A stretch of DNA of 64,000 nucleotides, taken from the NCBI GenBank assembly GCA_951799445.1, contig OX637293.1, forward strand, positions 14,818,001-14,882,000. The letters run 5' to 3'. The notes beneath the pieces are model-generated. The model did no database searches and was not told the DNA's origin. It saw only the letters and a program-made list of their open reading frames with translations. The position numbers were made by a program, and so were the translations under genes. The DNA comes from Pseudisothecium myosuroides. Taxonomy: Eukaryota; Streptophyta; Bryopsida; Hypnales; Lembophyllaceae. Shown here one piece after another: positions 35,440 through 48,800 of the stretch; the first letter of the stretch is position 1, and each line of letters opens with the position of its first letter.

Positions 35440-36000
35440 TACTTCATTGACATTTAGTGAGATTAAAGGATGGAAAAGCCATTTATATAATAAAATTCAT
35501 TATCCCTCATGAATCCTTAAAGGGTATGATTTTAAAAAAAAATGAGAGCATGACCACTCATTGTCAAAATATAGAAATTGTGTTCAAAGTAGAATTTTAG
35601 ACCTCACTTTGGCAAAGTTACGGACAAAATTTAAAGAGGATATTTGAAAATGTTAAGAAAATGTCCCTTCCAACCCCTCTTTAAAATTTGTCCATAATTT
35701 TTTATTAGAGTTCCAAAATCTTAAACAAATTTTTGAAATGAAAGTTAGCTTGATTTTTCACATTAACTTAGTTCAATTTTTTTTGAAAAAGTTATTCTAC
35801 TATGCCTAAATGAGGTTTAAAATTCGATTTTGAACTCAGTTCCTGCTTTAGACTTAACTATGAGTGGTTGAGCTTTTACTAATCCTAATTTCTCGCCTGA
35901 TTTACATATTCTGCATGGATTGTTTTACCTCCTACCACCCTACTTGTACATAGTTTGTCTTCTCATCTCTGTACACACCAAATTAAGTGGCTTTTGAAGC
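35440..36000 (+). repeat. Dispersed repeat R1, copy 3
   Basis: Same layout as copy 2: GAGCATGACCACTCATTGTC, AAAGTAGAATTTTAGACCTC (about 35586), the inverse arm ending near 35830, then GTTTTACCTCCTACCACCC in the right flank. Non-coding. Confidence 0.65.
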
Positions 36001-37083
36001 TACTTGCTAGACATTTTGAAATTTATTGAATATAATGTTGGATTTTTCAAAAATTAAATTTCAAAATAACCAAATCTACCTTGAAAATTTTAATTAATTA
36101 TTTGACATCAATGTGCCCTACAGGTTTGGTAGTTTTCATTATTTATCTATCTTCCCAATCAACAAGACCATGTCAAGTAGGTTTGCATAATTGAAAGATG
36201 CACTTTACAGTTCTAATATTAGTTGAGGAAGGAGAGACCGAGAGAGAGGTTGGACAAAATAGGCAAAGGAATCCAGAACAATGAAAAAGTAACCACTTGC
36301 AAGCCAGTAGAGAGCATATGACAAGGACTAAGTTAGTGGCATGTGTTTGTTGAGAAATGTGCCCTCAAAAACTTTTACTTTTACTTTTTTTTTACTTTTA
36401 AAAAATAAAATTGAACTTTCATTTTAACAAACTTTCAACCTCTGAACATGGTATTCATGCAGCTTTTGCACTCCATCACATGGAAGACGTACTCTACCCT
36501 AATTCCCAGGTCAGGCATAAGTTAAGGTAATGACACCTAAAATTAACCACTCCTGAAAACCAACCCCTACTTTTGAAAGGAAACTGAACAAGGAGGACAC
36601 CTAATGGTGAAAATGAGAAGGACAAGTGTAAGGGACTCTTGCCATGCTCCATCATTGAATAGGAAAAGCACTACAAGACAAGAAGAGTTCCACTGATGCC
36701 TTGCCGGAGTGGAAGAGTGGAAAAGGAGGATTTCATGTTTCACCAAAATTAGTAGACAACCCATTGGTCGATATTGGTCGATATTGGTCAATCTTCAGGG
36801 AATCAATATGTGTGGAATTCTTAGTGGATCCCTCCCCATCTACTGGGTCCTTATGAAAGTGCAATTGCTCACTTGAACCTTGTAGCTTTCTTCGTGAACT
36901 GTGCCCATTGATGGAGCATGGCAGGAGGCCCTAAAGTGGGATTAGGGGTCATTTTGGGTAGTAAATGGCTCTATTTCTAATAATATGGAGGTGGCGCCCT
37001 TATAAGTGGATGATTTTGGGTACACTTCCTTTTTGTTTTAACATCTTTTCTACGACATATTCTTATACTACTAATGTCATTTC
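36001..37083. other. Intergenic, no gene seen
   Basis: A short tandem GGTCGATATT(GGTCGATATT)GGTCAAT lies near 36766-36792. Otherwise only short frames without domains. Confidence 0.4.
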
Positions 37084-37086
37084 TTA

Positions 37087-37235
37087 GGGATGCTTAACAC
37101 CTAGAGGCCATGCCAATTTGTTGTGTAAGAGGCCCGAAATCCTTACTTGGGATTGGACAAAAGGTGGGACAAAAGGTTGAAATTTGTGCAATCGACCTCA
37201 AGGAGAATGGCCCGGCCTTTAGGTGTAAATTCAAT
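37087..37235. mobile_element. Small TIR element, possible Harbinger-type MITE
   Basis: After TTA (37084-37086) comes GGGATGCTTAACACCTAGAG; the inverted right side reads TTACACCTAAAGGCCGGGCC. The internal match ACACCTA(G/A)AGGCC..GCC is clear but the extreme right tip has diverged. About 150 bp, non-coding. Confidence 0.5.
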
Positions 37236-38057
37236 TTCAGCACCTGATTGCCATTGGAACACTTGAGATGTAAGCAAGTGCTAATGGGACAGAGCCTCTC
37301 CCATCCTAGTGCACCCTATGTGAAGTCACTTCATAAATTAAGTCATTTTTATTAAAAAAATGTCACATGTCATCTTGTGATTGATGTGAGGTGATGTGGC
37401 CCCCTTTTGTGACTTGGTAATGCCTTTGCCAATATTGGCAATAAAAAACAATCGCCCATTAAATTCAATGGGAGAAGGGAAAACAAAGTAAGGAGTATAA
37501 TTGTTTTGTTTTCAAAGTAATTTTAAGAGTGTTGATTTTTAGAATGAGATGTAGTCAATTTTTTAATAGAGTCCCGTAAGCATGATTTTTTTGCAAATTG
37601 GGCATAGTATGTACCATAGGAAAATTCATAATACTACCATTCCAATGACATATTAAGATCCCAATGTGGAATTAAGTTTTGATTTTCAATACTATGTATA
37701 GTTGGTTAAAAAAATGCAACCTATTGTAAGTCAAATTAGGAAAAAAATTCCAATTAAAATATATTTTTTACTTTAGACCAAACACAAAGAGACTTTGCAT
37801 TGACAATAGCTATACATAATGAAGTTTGAATAGGATCTTACTTGAAGAGTAAACATTGATTCAACATTCTACTCCAATATTCTATTTTTGTGAAAATTGA
37901 TACAATGGAATAATATTTCAAACCTATATTAATTTTGCAAATGATGTGACTTTGGTAAAATATTGTCACATACACTAATAGAACAAACCAGTATAATGAA
38001 AATCCAATATTTGAAAAATAGGAAAATGAACCATGAGAAGACCTACTAATGGTTTAA

Positions 38058-38608
38058 TTGCTAAAGAATCAAGACACATTTTGGACCAAAATTGCAAGAA
38101 ATTGCCACTTTTTGGGGTAGTAAAAACAACCCCCCCCCTTCAAATTCAACCATACATATTTGTACTAGACTACTATAGAAATGCGTGCAAAAAAAATCTA
38201 GCAACTTTGACCACACAGATTGAAAGATTATAATGTTTGAAGTTAGAAAAAGAAGTTTGCCTGATAAGGCCAACAGACTTTAATTCCTTCCAGAATGAGA
38301 TTTTCAACACGATTATTAAGACACATGAGACCCATATTTTTTTTGATATGTGCATTTTGTGTCATGTAAGCCATACACTTGCAAAATTTTAGAAGTATTG
38401 CAAGGATTTTGCACATGTTGTTTGATATTGACTAGGTTGCTCAAAAAGCTTAAGACATCATAACTTTTGATCTGGGCACCCAATCAAAAAAAATCCTACT
38501 CAGGAAGCACATGTTCACATTTTGTGTCAAAATTTCGTGAACATTTGACCAAAATTGACTTTGTGTGTAAACTACCCCAGATATCTTGTGTATTTGGTCC
38601 TTTAGTGG
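38058..38608 (+). mobile_element. TTAA-flanked element, subfamily 2
   Basis: TTAA at 38054-38057 and 38609-38612. The right tip TTGGTCCTTTAGTGG resembles the piggyBac tip; the left tip is TTGCTAAAGAATC. It is related to 4999-6847 and, in reverse, to about 52000-52160 (GTCAATTTTGG, TTTTGACACA). Non-coding. Confidence 0.65.
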
Positions 38609-38665
38609 TTAAGTTGCATGCAAGTTATCTTGTATGTCATTTCCCCATTATCAACATGATGATTT

Positions 38666-38801
38666 CACTACAAGAGAATGGGTTGTTTTAAATGAGTTTT
38701 TAAGTATAGTCCTAGATATAAGATTTTAAGGTCATTACTTAAATCTTATGTTTAGGACTATACTTAAAAACTCACTTAAAACAACCCTTTCTCTTGTAGT
38801 G
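38666..38801. mobile_element. CACTA MITE, near-perfect palindrome
   Basis: CACTACAAGAGAATGGGTTG at the left and CAACCCTTTCTCTTGTAGTG at the right. The arms pair over nearly the whole 136 bp. A TTT target duplication lies on both sides (38663-38665, 38802-38804). CACTA tips and a 3-bp duplication are the mark of the En/Spm superfamily. Confidence 0.9.
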
Positions 38802-39115
38802 TTTAGAACATATTTTTCCTAGTCTTCATAAGCATAGCTGCTCATCTTACAAAGGAAGGTTGCCATTATGTGAGCATAGGAATGTGAGCCCATGAGCCTA
38901 GAATACTACACACCTATGTTATAGGTGTAGATACTATAGAAATCGTCTATGATTATAGTTTATATATGTGATAAATACCCATATTATAGGTGTTTATGAT
39001 ACATATACCTTCTATAGTGTGTGGTATCTATATTATAGGTACCTATATTGTAGGCTCAATGCTCACAAGCTAGCATTCTTGGGCTCACATATTAGCACCG
39101 TTGTCTTACAAAGTA

Positions 39116-39483
39116 CTCCCTCCATTCCAAAATGATCTTTTTGTTGTACTTTGTGACATTGTGAATTGGTGAGATTTGGCTTTTGATTGCTATTTGAGAT
39201 GAAGTTTTGGGAGGCCAAACAAAAGGCCACACATGGGCTTGGACATATATCAAATGCCTACAAAATGATGACCTCACACTCAACAATTAATTGACCAATG
39301 GTGATCCTTGAAAATGCCCCAAAATTCTACTTTTCAATATTCCAAAACCACACTTTCAAAAGGAAATGCTAAAAATACACCAAACTCAACTTACAGCGCA
39401 AATTGGGTTTTCAAATGTTAATTTTAGCTTTAATCTGGAATATTTTGTTCAATAAGAAGATCACTCTAAGACGGAGGTAGCAG
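39116..39483. mobile_element. Stowaway-like MITE
   Basis: After TA at 39114 comes CTCCCTCCATTCCAAAATGA; the inverted right end reads TACCTCCGTCTTAGAGTGAT. This is the CTCCCTCCGT tip and TA insertion typical of plant Stowaway (Tc1/mariner) elements. Right boundary good to a few bases. Non-coding. Confidence 0.8.
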
Positions 39484-39642
39484 TAACCAATGATTTTGTT
39501 TTCCACAAATTGCAAATGAGGGGATCAAGTGCAAGATGGAGAAGCCTATTCATGCTATTTTAAACTACATTTGTCCATTCATGCCACATAATTTACTATA
39601 ATAAGAAAGATTTGACAAATCTTTGAACTTGGCTCACATTAA

Positions 39643-40210
39643 CCCCTAAACGTCTGGATTCATCTCCAAAATTGACGATTTGAGAAAAAACATTATAAAC
39701 TACAATTTGGAAGAATATTTTGGAATTGGTATACAAATGAAAGCTGTAGATTTTGATTTTTAAATTCTATCCGTACGGTTAGATCTACTAATGCTATCAC
39801 CAATCTTTTTCTATAAAAATTTTAAATTTTTTTTCAGAATTCCTTCTAAATTCAATTACAAGTAAATATTATCATTTTTTGAGTAAAACTTGTTGGAATG
39901 GATTTGAAATAAGGTTCTCTTCATATGGTGAATTTTTGAAATTTTTGTGACCTTTACATCTTTGACCTCATTTTTGCACATCTAGTTTTGAACTAAAGTC
40001 AATGCAAATTGACCACTTGACATACTTCCACATTTGTAATTTTATAAATGTATATATTTTAGTAACACCAAATCCAACCAATGGATAGGACAACAACTCG
40101 ATAAAGTATCACCAGAAATTAGGATGACTTTCATCCAAGCAGGAATGAGATAGAAACAAGGATCTGAATCTGTTCATCGTCCAGAAAATGGACTTCGGAG
40201 CGCTCCAGGG
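39643..40210. mobile_element. TTAA-flanked non-autonomous element
   Basis: TTAA at 39639-39642 and 40211-40214. Left tip CCCCTAAACGTCTGG, inverted right tip CCCTGGAGCGCTCCG. Non-coding; the inside is not clearly related to the about 0.9-kb family. Confidence 0.65.
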
Positions 40211-40429
40211 TTAAATTGGCCACATCTCGACCAAAACCCCCTTGAAATGCTAATTATAACACCCCTGTTGCTGATATCTGAGTGAGCATCATGGTCGTTG
40301 TTTTGGAGATAATAAATTGCCTAAAAACAAAATTCTGGTAGAAGTATAAAATTATTTAATTAAAAGGTTGCCCAATTTAGCCACACTAACTAACAACCCA
40401 CACCAATGGCTGCAGCAGTATCTGCGCTC

Positions 40430-42893
40430 ATTTGAATTCGGGGGCGGGTCGCCCGGTCGCCTACTAAACCGGCGCCTGCCTGCCTGCTTGCCTGCCTTGC
40501 CTTGCCTTGCCTTCACATTGTGACTGCTGGCGTTGCTGTACGAGTTCTGGTGGAGTGAGTGGTGGTGATTTGCTGCGTGGATATGGCGTCAAGGGCAGCC
40601 TGGCACACACTTCGAGTCCCAATCAAATGCGGTGGTGGAGCTCAGCACCAGGCAGCAGCTGCCTAGTCTGCTGCCTAATGCCTGCTTCATGTCTTTTTCT
40701 GCTGCTGTAATTCATTGTAAAAATTCAGTTGTGGTATGTGATGCAATTGCATCGAAATCGTGAGGCTGTGAGCCTTCCTCATCCTTTCTCGCTGGCCTCC
40801 GTCAGTCCGTCTGATATCCGCGCTGCTTCCCGTCCGTTACTTTGTTTCTGCGGACGTTCAGTTGCCATGGTCGGGATTTTTTCATGGATTTTTTCCAATT
40901 TCGGTTTTCCAATTTCGTTTTTTCCAATTTCGGTTTTCCAATTTCGTTTTTTCCAATTTCGGTTTAGGGCTTGAGTGAGTGCTTTTTCAGGTGGACTGGT
41001 GCTACTGCATCATCACTCATTTTATTCTGCGGGCGTTTCGTTTTCTTGGAATGCTGGAAAAGGTCATTGTCGTCGTGTGACGGACTGACTGACTGACTGA
41101 CGGGCAAGGAGGGAGGGAGATGACGATGAGGCGAGGGACGAGGAAATTGTCGAGGGCGCTTTTGCTGCTTTTGGCAGGTCGCGGAGGAGAGTTCTTTTCT
41201 GTTTTTTTTAATGATTTTAATTTTTAATGAAAGATGAGAAATATCGGGAGAATTCAATTCAATTCAATTCAATTATCGGTGTTGTGAATTTTATGGAACT
41301 GTGAGTGGAGGGGGGCAGTTCATAACGAGGTCCAGGGCGTGATGATAAGTTAAGCTGGCTGGCTCAGACGGGTGCAGTGAGGATCACTATTTTTTTTTCT
41401 GTTGCTGAGGAAGCGATGCTCATCAGCCTACAGCAGTGATGAGTGAGAAGTGGCTTTAGTGGAGAGAGCATCTTCCATCGACGATTCTCGTTCGCTAATC
41501 CGTAGTAGACTTTGTTACCCTTTCTGTCTGGCTTCCCTCTCCCACGGCTGATGAGGCGGTGTGTTGAGTGAGATGACGGGCCAGGGAGTTCCTAGGGTTG
41601 TGGTGAAATGAGCGTGAGTGAGTTGTGTGAGGGGAGAGCGAGCGAGCGAGCGAGCGAGCGAGAGCAAACTTAGTTATTACAGCCAAGGCACTTGTCCGTT
41701 CATCCAGACGTTTGTTGTAGTGGACCTGGCTCATCGTGCTGTGTTGAGAGTTTGTCATCTTTGGTCAGGCGGAACTTGTAAGTGGAAGCCATGTGCTATC
41801 TAGACTGCAGTTCCTTTGGAGCGGATTGTCGCTGTGTGCTGGTGCAGACATTGGTGCATTCACGGTCGTGCTAAACTTTCGTTTCTTTCGGTGTTAGCTT
41901 CCTCGTGGTTTCCGCCTCGTGATTCTCATGCTTGGAACAGTTCATCATCCTCTTCGTTTTCACTGGACCTCTTTGTTAGCCCCTCTCATCACCCTCTGTG
42001 AGTAGTGACTGGAGTCCGAGTTCGCGATCTTGCATTCAGAAGTTCGGAAGTTCGGAAGCGTATCTTTGTGAACATCTTTCCCAGGGATAGCTGTGCTGTA
42101 GTTTCACATTTTTGCATTGTGATGAATTTCTGGCTTGGCGTGCGCACCCCGCCCTTGCTTTCGCTCGGATGGTAGTTGCCATGGAGTAGCCAGCCAATCT
42201 GGTCGAGCGAGATGGCCATTTCAACTCTAATCTCGTTTTGAGCGATAGTTGTCAGTAGGCTGGGATCTCGCGCTGGACTTATGGAGGCATGGTTAATCTG
42301 GATGGGTCGTCGAACTTGAGAACCTTTTCCGCGAGGAATATTCCTTCTATTGAAATTCGGTATGCGAAGCAAAGGCGAGCTTGTGCTTTCTGTGAAGGAA
42401 TCCGCACGTTCTAAGATCGTTGGTCTACTCTGGAGACCTCAATTTACGGCGAAAGCGGGACCGAGGCCCTATTAACTAGATTTTCTTGAATGGTGAGTTC
42501 ATCATGTTATGAATTTCGTGGCCGGGTGCTTCAGTTCAGATGTTTTGGTAGGCTGAAATGTAGGAGGCTTACACAGCATGGTCTCTCCAGTAATTTTGTG
42601 TCATTAGAGCTGTTTGAAACTCAGAGGTTGTAAGGGATTGCCTCATTCCTGAATCAACGAAGTAATCGTCGAAGTGGCTGACGCTCCGAGTAGAATTCTC
42701 AACTTAATCAGTTGTGAAGGTTCCCTTGATAAGTCCCACATTGTGACGAATTGAAGTTTCATACTTCATTTCTCTGTAAATTCGTATCATCTGCTCTAGA
42801 GTCTTTGTTGAACTAAAGCGAGGGTAGGAAGTGAGAGTTAGAGGGATAGTGAGGTTCGGAAGGGACATACTATTGGCGGAGACGGAAGGGCGT
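40430..42893 (+). promoter_or_regulatory. CpG-rich upstream region / 5' UTR of the TPS gene
   Basis: Base composition changes sharply from AT-rich to balanced, CpG-rich sequence here, ending at the start codon of the TPS gene. It contains simple repeats: (CTTGC)n at about 40466-40512, a 29-bp unit repeated about 2.5 times at 40889-40962, (GACT)n at about 41083-41103, (AATTC)n at about 41251-41273 and (GCGA)n at about 41638-41662. No TATA box was singled out. Short frames on both strands look incidental. A possible 5'-UTR intron donor (GAATGGTGAGTTC) lies at about 42486. The transcription start cannot be placed from sequence alone. Confidence 0.55.
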
Positions 42894-45800
42894 ATGCCGT
42901 ATCCTCTGACAATAAAGACCTCCGAGAGACCGAGAGCATCATGGGAAGGAGACGAAAGCTCCGACCCCAACAGTATCCCCCAACGCCGATCCTCCATTTC
43001 TGCTCCTGGGGAGCTGAACTATCGGCACGCCAATTCTGCTAACAATCTAAGCCGCACCAACTCTGTCTCTGCGGATGAGATCCAGCATGAACTCTCGACC
43101 CCGAAAGTGAACTTAGCCGCATCTGCAGCATCTTCGCGGGTAGAGCGGGGTGTAGAGCGTCTGGCTAGGGAGCGGCACGAGCGTGAGCAGCACCTTAGAA
43201 GCAACGGCTGTTACACTCCCGGTGATGAAGTTGACAGGAAAAGTGAGGTCCTGGGAGAGAATGGGGGGATGGTTGGCGGCGGTGGGGATGGAGCAGCGGA
43301 ACGGCTGGCGGTCCCTGAACCCCAGAGCAGTCGTAGCAGAGCAGGTGCACACGCAGACGGCTATGAAAACTCTGGGAAACCCCATCGGAATACGCAGAGA
43401 TTGTTGGTGGTTGCCAATCGCCTTCCAGTTTCAGCCATTCCACTGGATGGGGACAAATGGGACTTACAATTGAGTGCTGGGGGCCTTGTGAGTGCACTGT
43501 TGGGTATGGCTCCTGCATCCCATGACTCTTACAAAGGAATGTTATCCGTCTACATTCTTGTTTATATTTAGACTCCATGTATGGCGTGAGCGATTATTGA
43601 GCATGTGTTTATAATAGCTTAAAAATAAATAATTATTGGTGATAAATATATATATAGAGGCTAGCTTTGCATTTCTACTTAATCAGTCGAATACGTAATT
43701 ACGCGGTATCAAAATTCTTTCGACTGGTAGGTAGGTCTAATTGTAATGAGCTGGAGCTCCAGACTTTGTGTTTGCTCGTTTTTGCCGATTTCAATTGCGT
43801 GGCCAGAAGTTGGGAATTTTCTCTCTGACTATTTGCATTGTGTAACCTTCTACACATTATGAGTTCATTTTCTAAACGTTATTCACATGAACACTGTAGG
43901 CGTTAAATCTTATTACACACAGCTTGTTCAGCAATGGAGGACAATGTCGTGCAGGTGTGAAGCATAATTTCGAAACAAGGTGGATTGGATGGGCAGGTGT
44001 TAGTGTAAAGAATGACACCGGGCGCGCTTCATTGACCGAAGCATTAGCTACGAAGGTTGGTCATAATTCTCTGAGACGTAATTAACGTTGGTGGAAGTGA
44101 GGTGGTGCACTTATCGTAGATTGGGGTAGATTTGATTTTACAACCAAATAGCAAGTTCCTTGCGTGTCTTTGCTTTTAAATTGAAAGGTTTCTTGTTGAT
44201 TGTTGGAATGGAGATGTTACAGGTTTTGTCTGTGCCTTTGTCTCTCTTGTGTGCATTGTGTAGGTTAGAACTGAGAGTTTTTGGAATAACGATCTCGAAT
44301 TTCATATCCATACCACATTTCTTACGTGCCCTTCATTCGTAATTTTAGGGTTGCGTTCCTGTCTTCCTAGACGATGACACTGTTGATCAATATTACAATG
44401 GCTATTGCAACAATGTGCTTTGGCCCCTGTTCCACTATATTGGGCTCCCTCAAGAGGATCGGCTTGCTGCCACTAGGAGCTTGGATTCGCAGTTCAAAGC
44501 TTATCAGCACGCCAACAAGTTGTTTGCGAAAGTTGTTTTTGAGCAATACCAAGTGAGTTGTAGTCTATTCTTTGCCAGAACGAACTGTTTTGGTTGCTAC
44601 TTATCATAACTTTTCCAGATTGGAGTTCCCGGCATTACATAATGCAAGGACTAGCCAGTTATTAATGTAAGGACTAGGATTGTTCGTGGGATCAGGGTAA
44701 TGCCCTTGTAACTTACCTGGGCGAGTCTTGAACGTTCTCGAGGTCGAGAGATCATCAAGAGTGCATTTATTTGTTGACCGGAAGAAGTTTGTCCTTTAAG
44801 GCATCTTTGTGGTTAGCTTATCTGACGGTGACATCTATCACCTGTTAAGCGTTTGAGTTCAACAGTGGTAGTATTTCCTTAATATTGAGTGGATCCAATT
44901 TGGAAGTACTGGAGGCGCTCTTGTTGCTGATACCGCTATTGTATATGATGTTAGGAAGGTGATGTAGTATGGTGTCACGACTACCACCTCATGTGCCTCC
45001 CAGAAGAATTGAAGAAGTTAAACCCCCACATGAAAGTTGGATGGTTCTTGCACACACCATTCCCTTCCTCTGAAATATATCGGACTTTACCGCTGCGGTC
45101 AGAGCTTTTGAAAGCCGTGCTTACAGCTGATCTCATTGGGTAGGTGTCCTCTATAATGCGACCTTTATCTCTTGAAGAATGTAATGGATGCAAAAATATG
45201 GTGCAATGTAAGCGATGAGGAATGTATTTCTTATATGTAATTTAGTCCTGGCTATAGCTTTCATTTTTTGATGATCTATTGTTGTATATATTGTTGCGAA
45301 TTGTTCCTGAACCGGTTTAGCAATTGTGAAGCTCGTCCTATCTATTTTAAGCGTCATTTGGTAGGGACCCGAAGCGCCTTTTAATTTATCAATGACGGCA
45401 TTGATGCAGTTTTCACACTTATGATTATGCGAGGCATTTTGTAAGCGCATGTACACGCATTTTGGGTCTGGAGGGTACACCAGAAGGTGTAGAGGACCAG
45501 GGAAAGCTCACTCGCGTAGCAGCCGTACGATTTTTAATCCTCTATCTTATGTGCAAGAAGGGATGTTGGCCTCTGCTTGCTGATGCCAAGCTTTGAATTT
45601 CTTTTTGTTTATTTTGTTTCGCTTAATGCTGCTGCTCCGCTATTGTTATTGTTGAGATTACGCTTTTCATAATATTGTCATGCACCCACTTTTTTGCCTG
45701 GACTAAGAAAAGTGTTTTGATTGCTTGACAGTTCCCTATAGGTATTGATCCTGATAGGTTCATTAAAGCTCTAGAAACAGAGCAAGTCAAGCTGCATGTC

Positions 45801-48800
45801 AAGGAGTTGCTGCGTTTCTTTGCAGGCAGAAAGGTATTGTATATATTTCATTTCAAGAACAGGTATTGTAAGCTATATGTATTTGTTTATACATTAGTTA
45901 CCATGTTGGAGAGTTTAGCACTTCAAAACCTTGAATGCCCAGATCTGATGTGTCTGCTTGAAATTTTGGACGTTGACTAGGCGGGTACTTACACTTTGGA
46001 AGCTTTGCTATCTAGTTGCTATGGGTAAATGTCCTTGTTCAGTTTTAGTGGAAGATTCAGTCTATCGTTGAGATATGGCACTTGAAGCCTGATTTGCCGC
46101 GCTTGGTTAGTCTAATTGGTCAGATCGAGCACCATCAACGTTTTGAAGCAGAAAGTCTTCATTGTTGTGGAATACATGTCTCTCACCTCTACCGTGAAGT
46201 TCAATGTGTACTCAGATTGTTTTCTAAGATAATGCAACAGTTTATATCTTTTTCTTCTTTTTCTTATGTTGTCTGCAATTTCCTGAGTCAGGTGATGCTG
46301 GGCGTTGATCGGCTTGACATGATTAAAGGGATTCCTCAGAAGCTGCTCGCATTTGAGATGTTTCTAGAAAAGAATCCTGCATGGCGGGAGAAAGTGATGC
46401 TTGTGCAAATTGCTGTGCCAACTCGAACAGATGTTCCCGAGTGTAAGTTCCTCATTTTTCCTCTTGGACTTGGGTTACATACTGTTCTCCCTTTTAAAAC
46501 CTCTCGTTACCTTATCTTCTTTTTAAAACATTTCGTGTTACTTTTGTACCTCTGTTTTGTACGATTCACAGCATGGATTAGGTGTAGATGTTGTGGAGGC
46601 TACGTGAGATTGAGTCAATGAATGTGGCGGGTGCAGATCAGCGTTTGACCAGTCAGGTCCATGAAATAGTTGGCCGAATCAATGGTCGCTATGGTTCAGT
46701 AACGTTCGTGCCCATCCATCACTTGGCAAGTCTCTCTCCTGTGTTTCCTTCAAGTTGTCTTTTCGCTGCTTGTCTAGGGGGTTGGATTGATTCTTGCCTA
46801 GTACAATTAGCTATGAATTTTGAGTGCTGCGATTTCATATGGTAGGTTGATATTATATTCATGGGCTTTTACAATTTGTTAGCTGGATATGGATTGCTGC
46901 AGTGGCAACTGGGATTAGTTTCGTATATGTCTTGTATTGGTGGACATCGATCGTACCTTGTGGTTTCAAACCTTCTGGAGTCTCATAAACATAAGTCGAG
47001 TGAGAGAAGAACAAACTCGGAACCTATTTCTTATTTTGGGAGTTGAGTTTGTGCAGTTTTTCTACTACCTGGGTCGCCTCTTTGTCACAGATTTCTCATT
47101 CGTTTATCTGTTTTTAGTACTCTAATCTTGTATCTGAACTACTTTTACAATCCGTTTACAGGATCGTTCGTTGGCCTTCCATGAATTGTGTGCTTTGTAC
47201 GCCAGCACAGGTATTTTCTTGATTCACTTTAGCTTCATGTTTTTCATTTTCATGTTTGCGTGCGTACGCTGTGGGGATTTTCCAGCCTCACGCTCACCGT
47301 TTATACACGGTAAAACTTTCTGCTTGAGGACTTTCTGACAATGCGGAACTGATCTTTATTAGGGTTTTTTTATTGACTTTTACACAGATGTAGCGTTAGT
47401 GACTTCCTTGCGAGACGGAATGAACCTTGTCAGCTACGAGTATGTTGCCTGCCAGAGTTCAAAGAACACTGAAGGTGTATTGGTACTAAGTGAGGTTAGT
47501 CTGCTGCCCTATGTTACTTTTCCGCAGTTAGAGAACCGTAGATGAATTTTTTTTCTGTTTTTGGATTGAGTTTGTGCACTTCATGGCATTTTGTTCCACT
47601 AGCCATTTTAAACATTTGATTGGTGGTCGATAGGAGACACGTACGTAGGAGATAAGTGCAGTCGGATGCTGGTTAGTGGAAATTCGTGTCCTGTTGAATA
47701 TCTGGTCCTAAATACTGGTATTAAAGTTCAGATGATGTGTAGTTTGCAGGGGCAGCTCAGTCTTTAGGAGCTGGGGCCATACTTGTGAATCCCTGGAACA
47801 TAAGGGAGATGTACAGGGCCATCGAGGAGGCATTGAAAATGACGAACGAAGAGAGAAAGGAGCGGCATCGTCACAACTTCGCTCATGTTAACGCTCACAC
47901 GGCTCAGACCTGGGCTGATAATTTTGTCAGGTGAGTACCAAGAAGCGTCCTGTGCTAGGCACTACACTTAATCCAGTTTTCTAGTGCCCATATATGTTTT
48001 CTGTGTGCACTATCCAAAAATGTTGCATTCATTGAGGATGCGCTGGGAATATATTTCCCAAATTGGAGGAACATGTGAGATTAGCTATTTCATAATGGCA
48101 CTAAGTCCTATTCTTGTAGTATACCAAGTACTTCTCCCAGAGCAGACTTCGACATAGAGAGTAAAATATATATCTCTGGATTTCAGTGAACTTAATGACA
48201 CCATCGTGGAAGCTGAGCTTCGAACCTTGCACATACCTCCAAATTTGCCAGTAGATACTGCTCGAGAAAATTTTCGGAGATCCAAGAATCGGCTGCTTAT
48301 TATGGTAAGCTTTACAGATCCTTCGTTACTCCAGTTTTTGCTGTCACTAATAGTTCTATCTGTACTGTGGTAAGATGATTCGGCCGAGCACCTTGTGAAT
48401 CGAAGTTTTGTGTGTTTTGTGTTGTTTGTCTAATAGGTTACGTTTCTAATAAGAATGGCATGTGAAGAGAACTGCCACATGTCACATTGCTTAGAAAGTT
48501 TGCCTTCGTTTCTAATTCTGATGAGCATAATTGACCATCATTGAAGTAGTCCTGTCCAGGAGAGAGATCTGTGGTTCTTTTGACTGTTTTTCAGGCGACA
48601 GTATAGGTGTTTTGATACGAGATGTTTACATATGTAAAGACTTTGTGGGTTACTTGTAATGTAAACAGGGGTTCAACTCAACTATTACTGCAACAGTGGA
48701 GGCCCCTCGACGGGACCAGATCAGAGAATCTAAGTTGGGCTTGCACCCAGGCATTAAGGAGTCTCTTGAAAGCCTATGTTCTGATCCGAATACTGAAGTT

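Noticed and set aside
40964..41758. Minus-strand ORFs upstream of TPS
   Set aside because: Their sequences are translations of the simple repeats (GACT, GCGA) and of the CpG-rich leader.
42831..42893. Extension of the TPS protein upstream to a GTG at 42831
   Set aside because: GTG is not a normal nuclear start. An in-frame TAG is at 42825 and the first ATG is at 42894.
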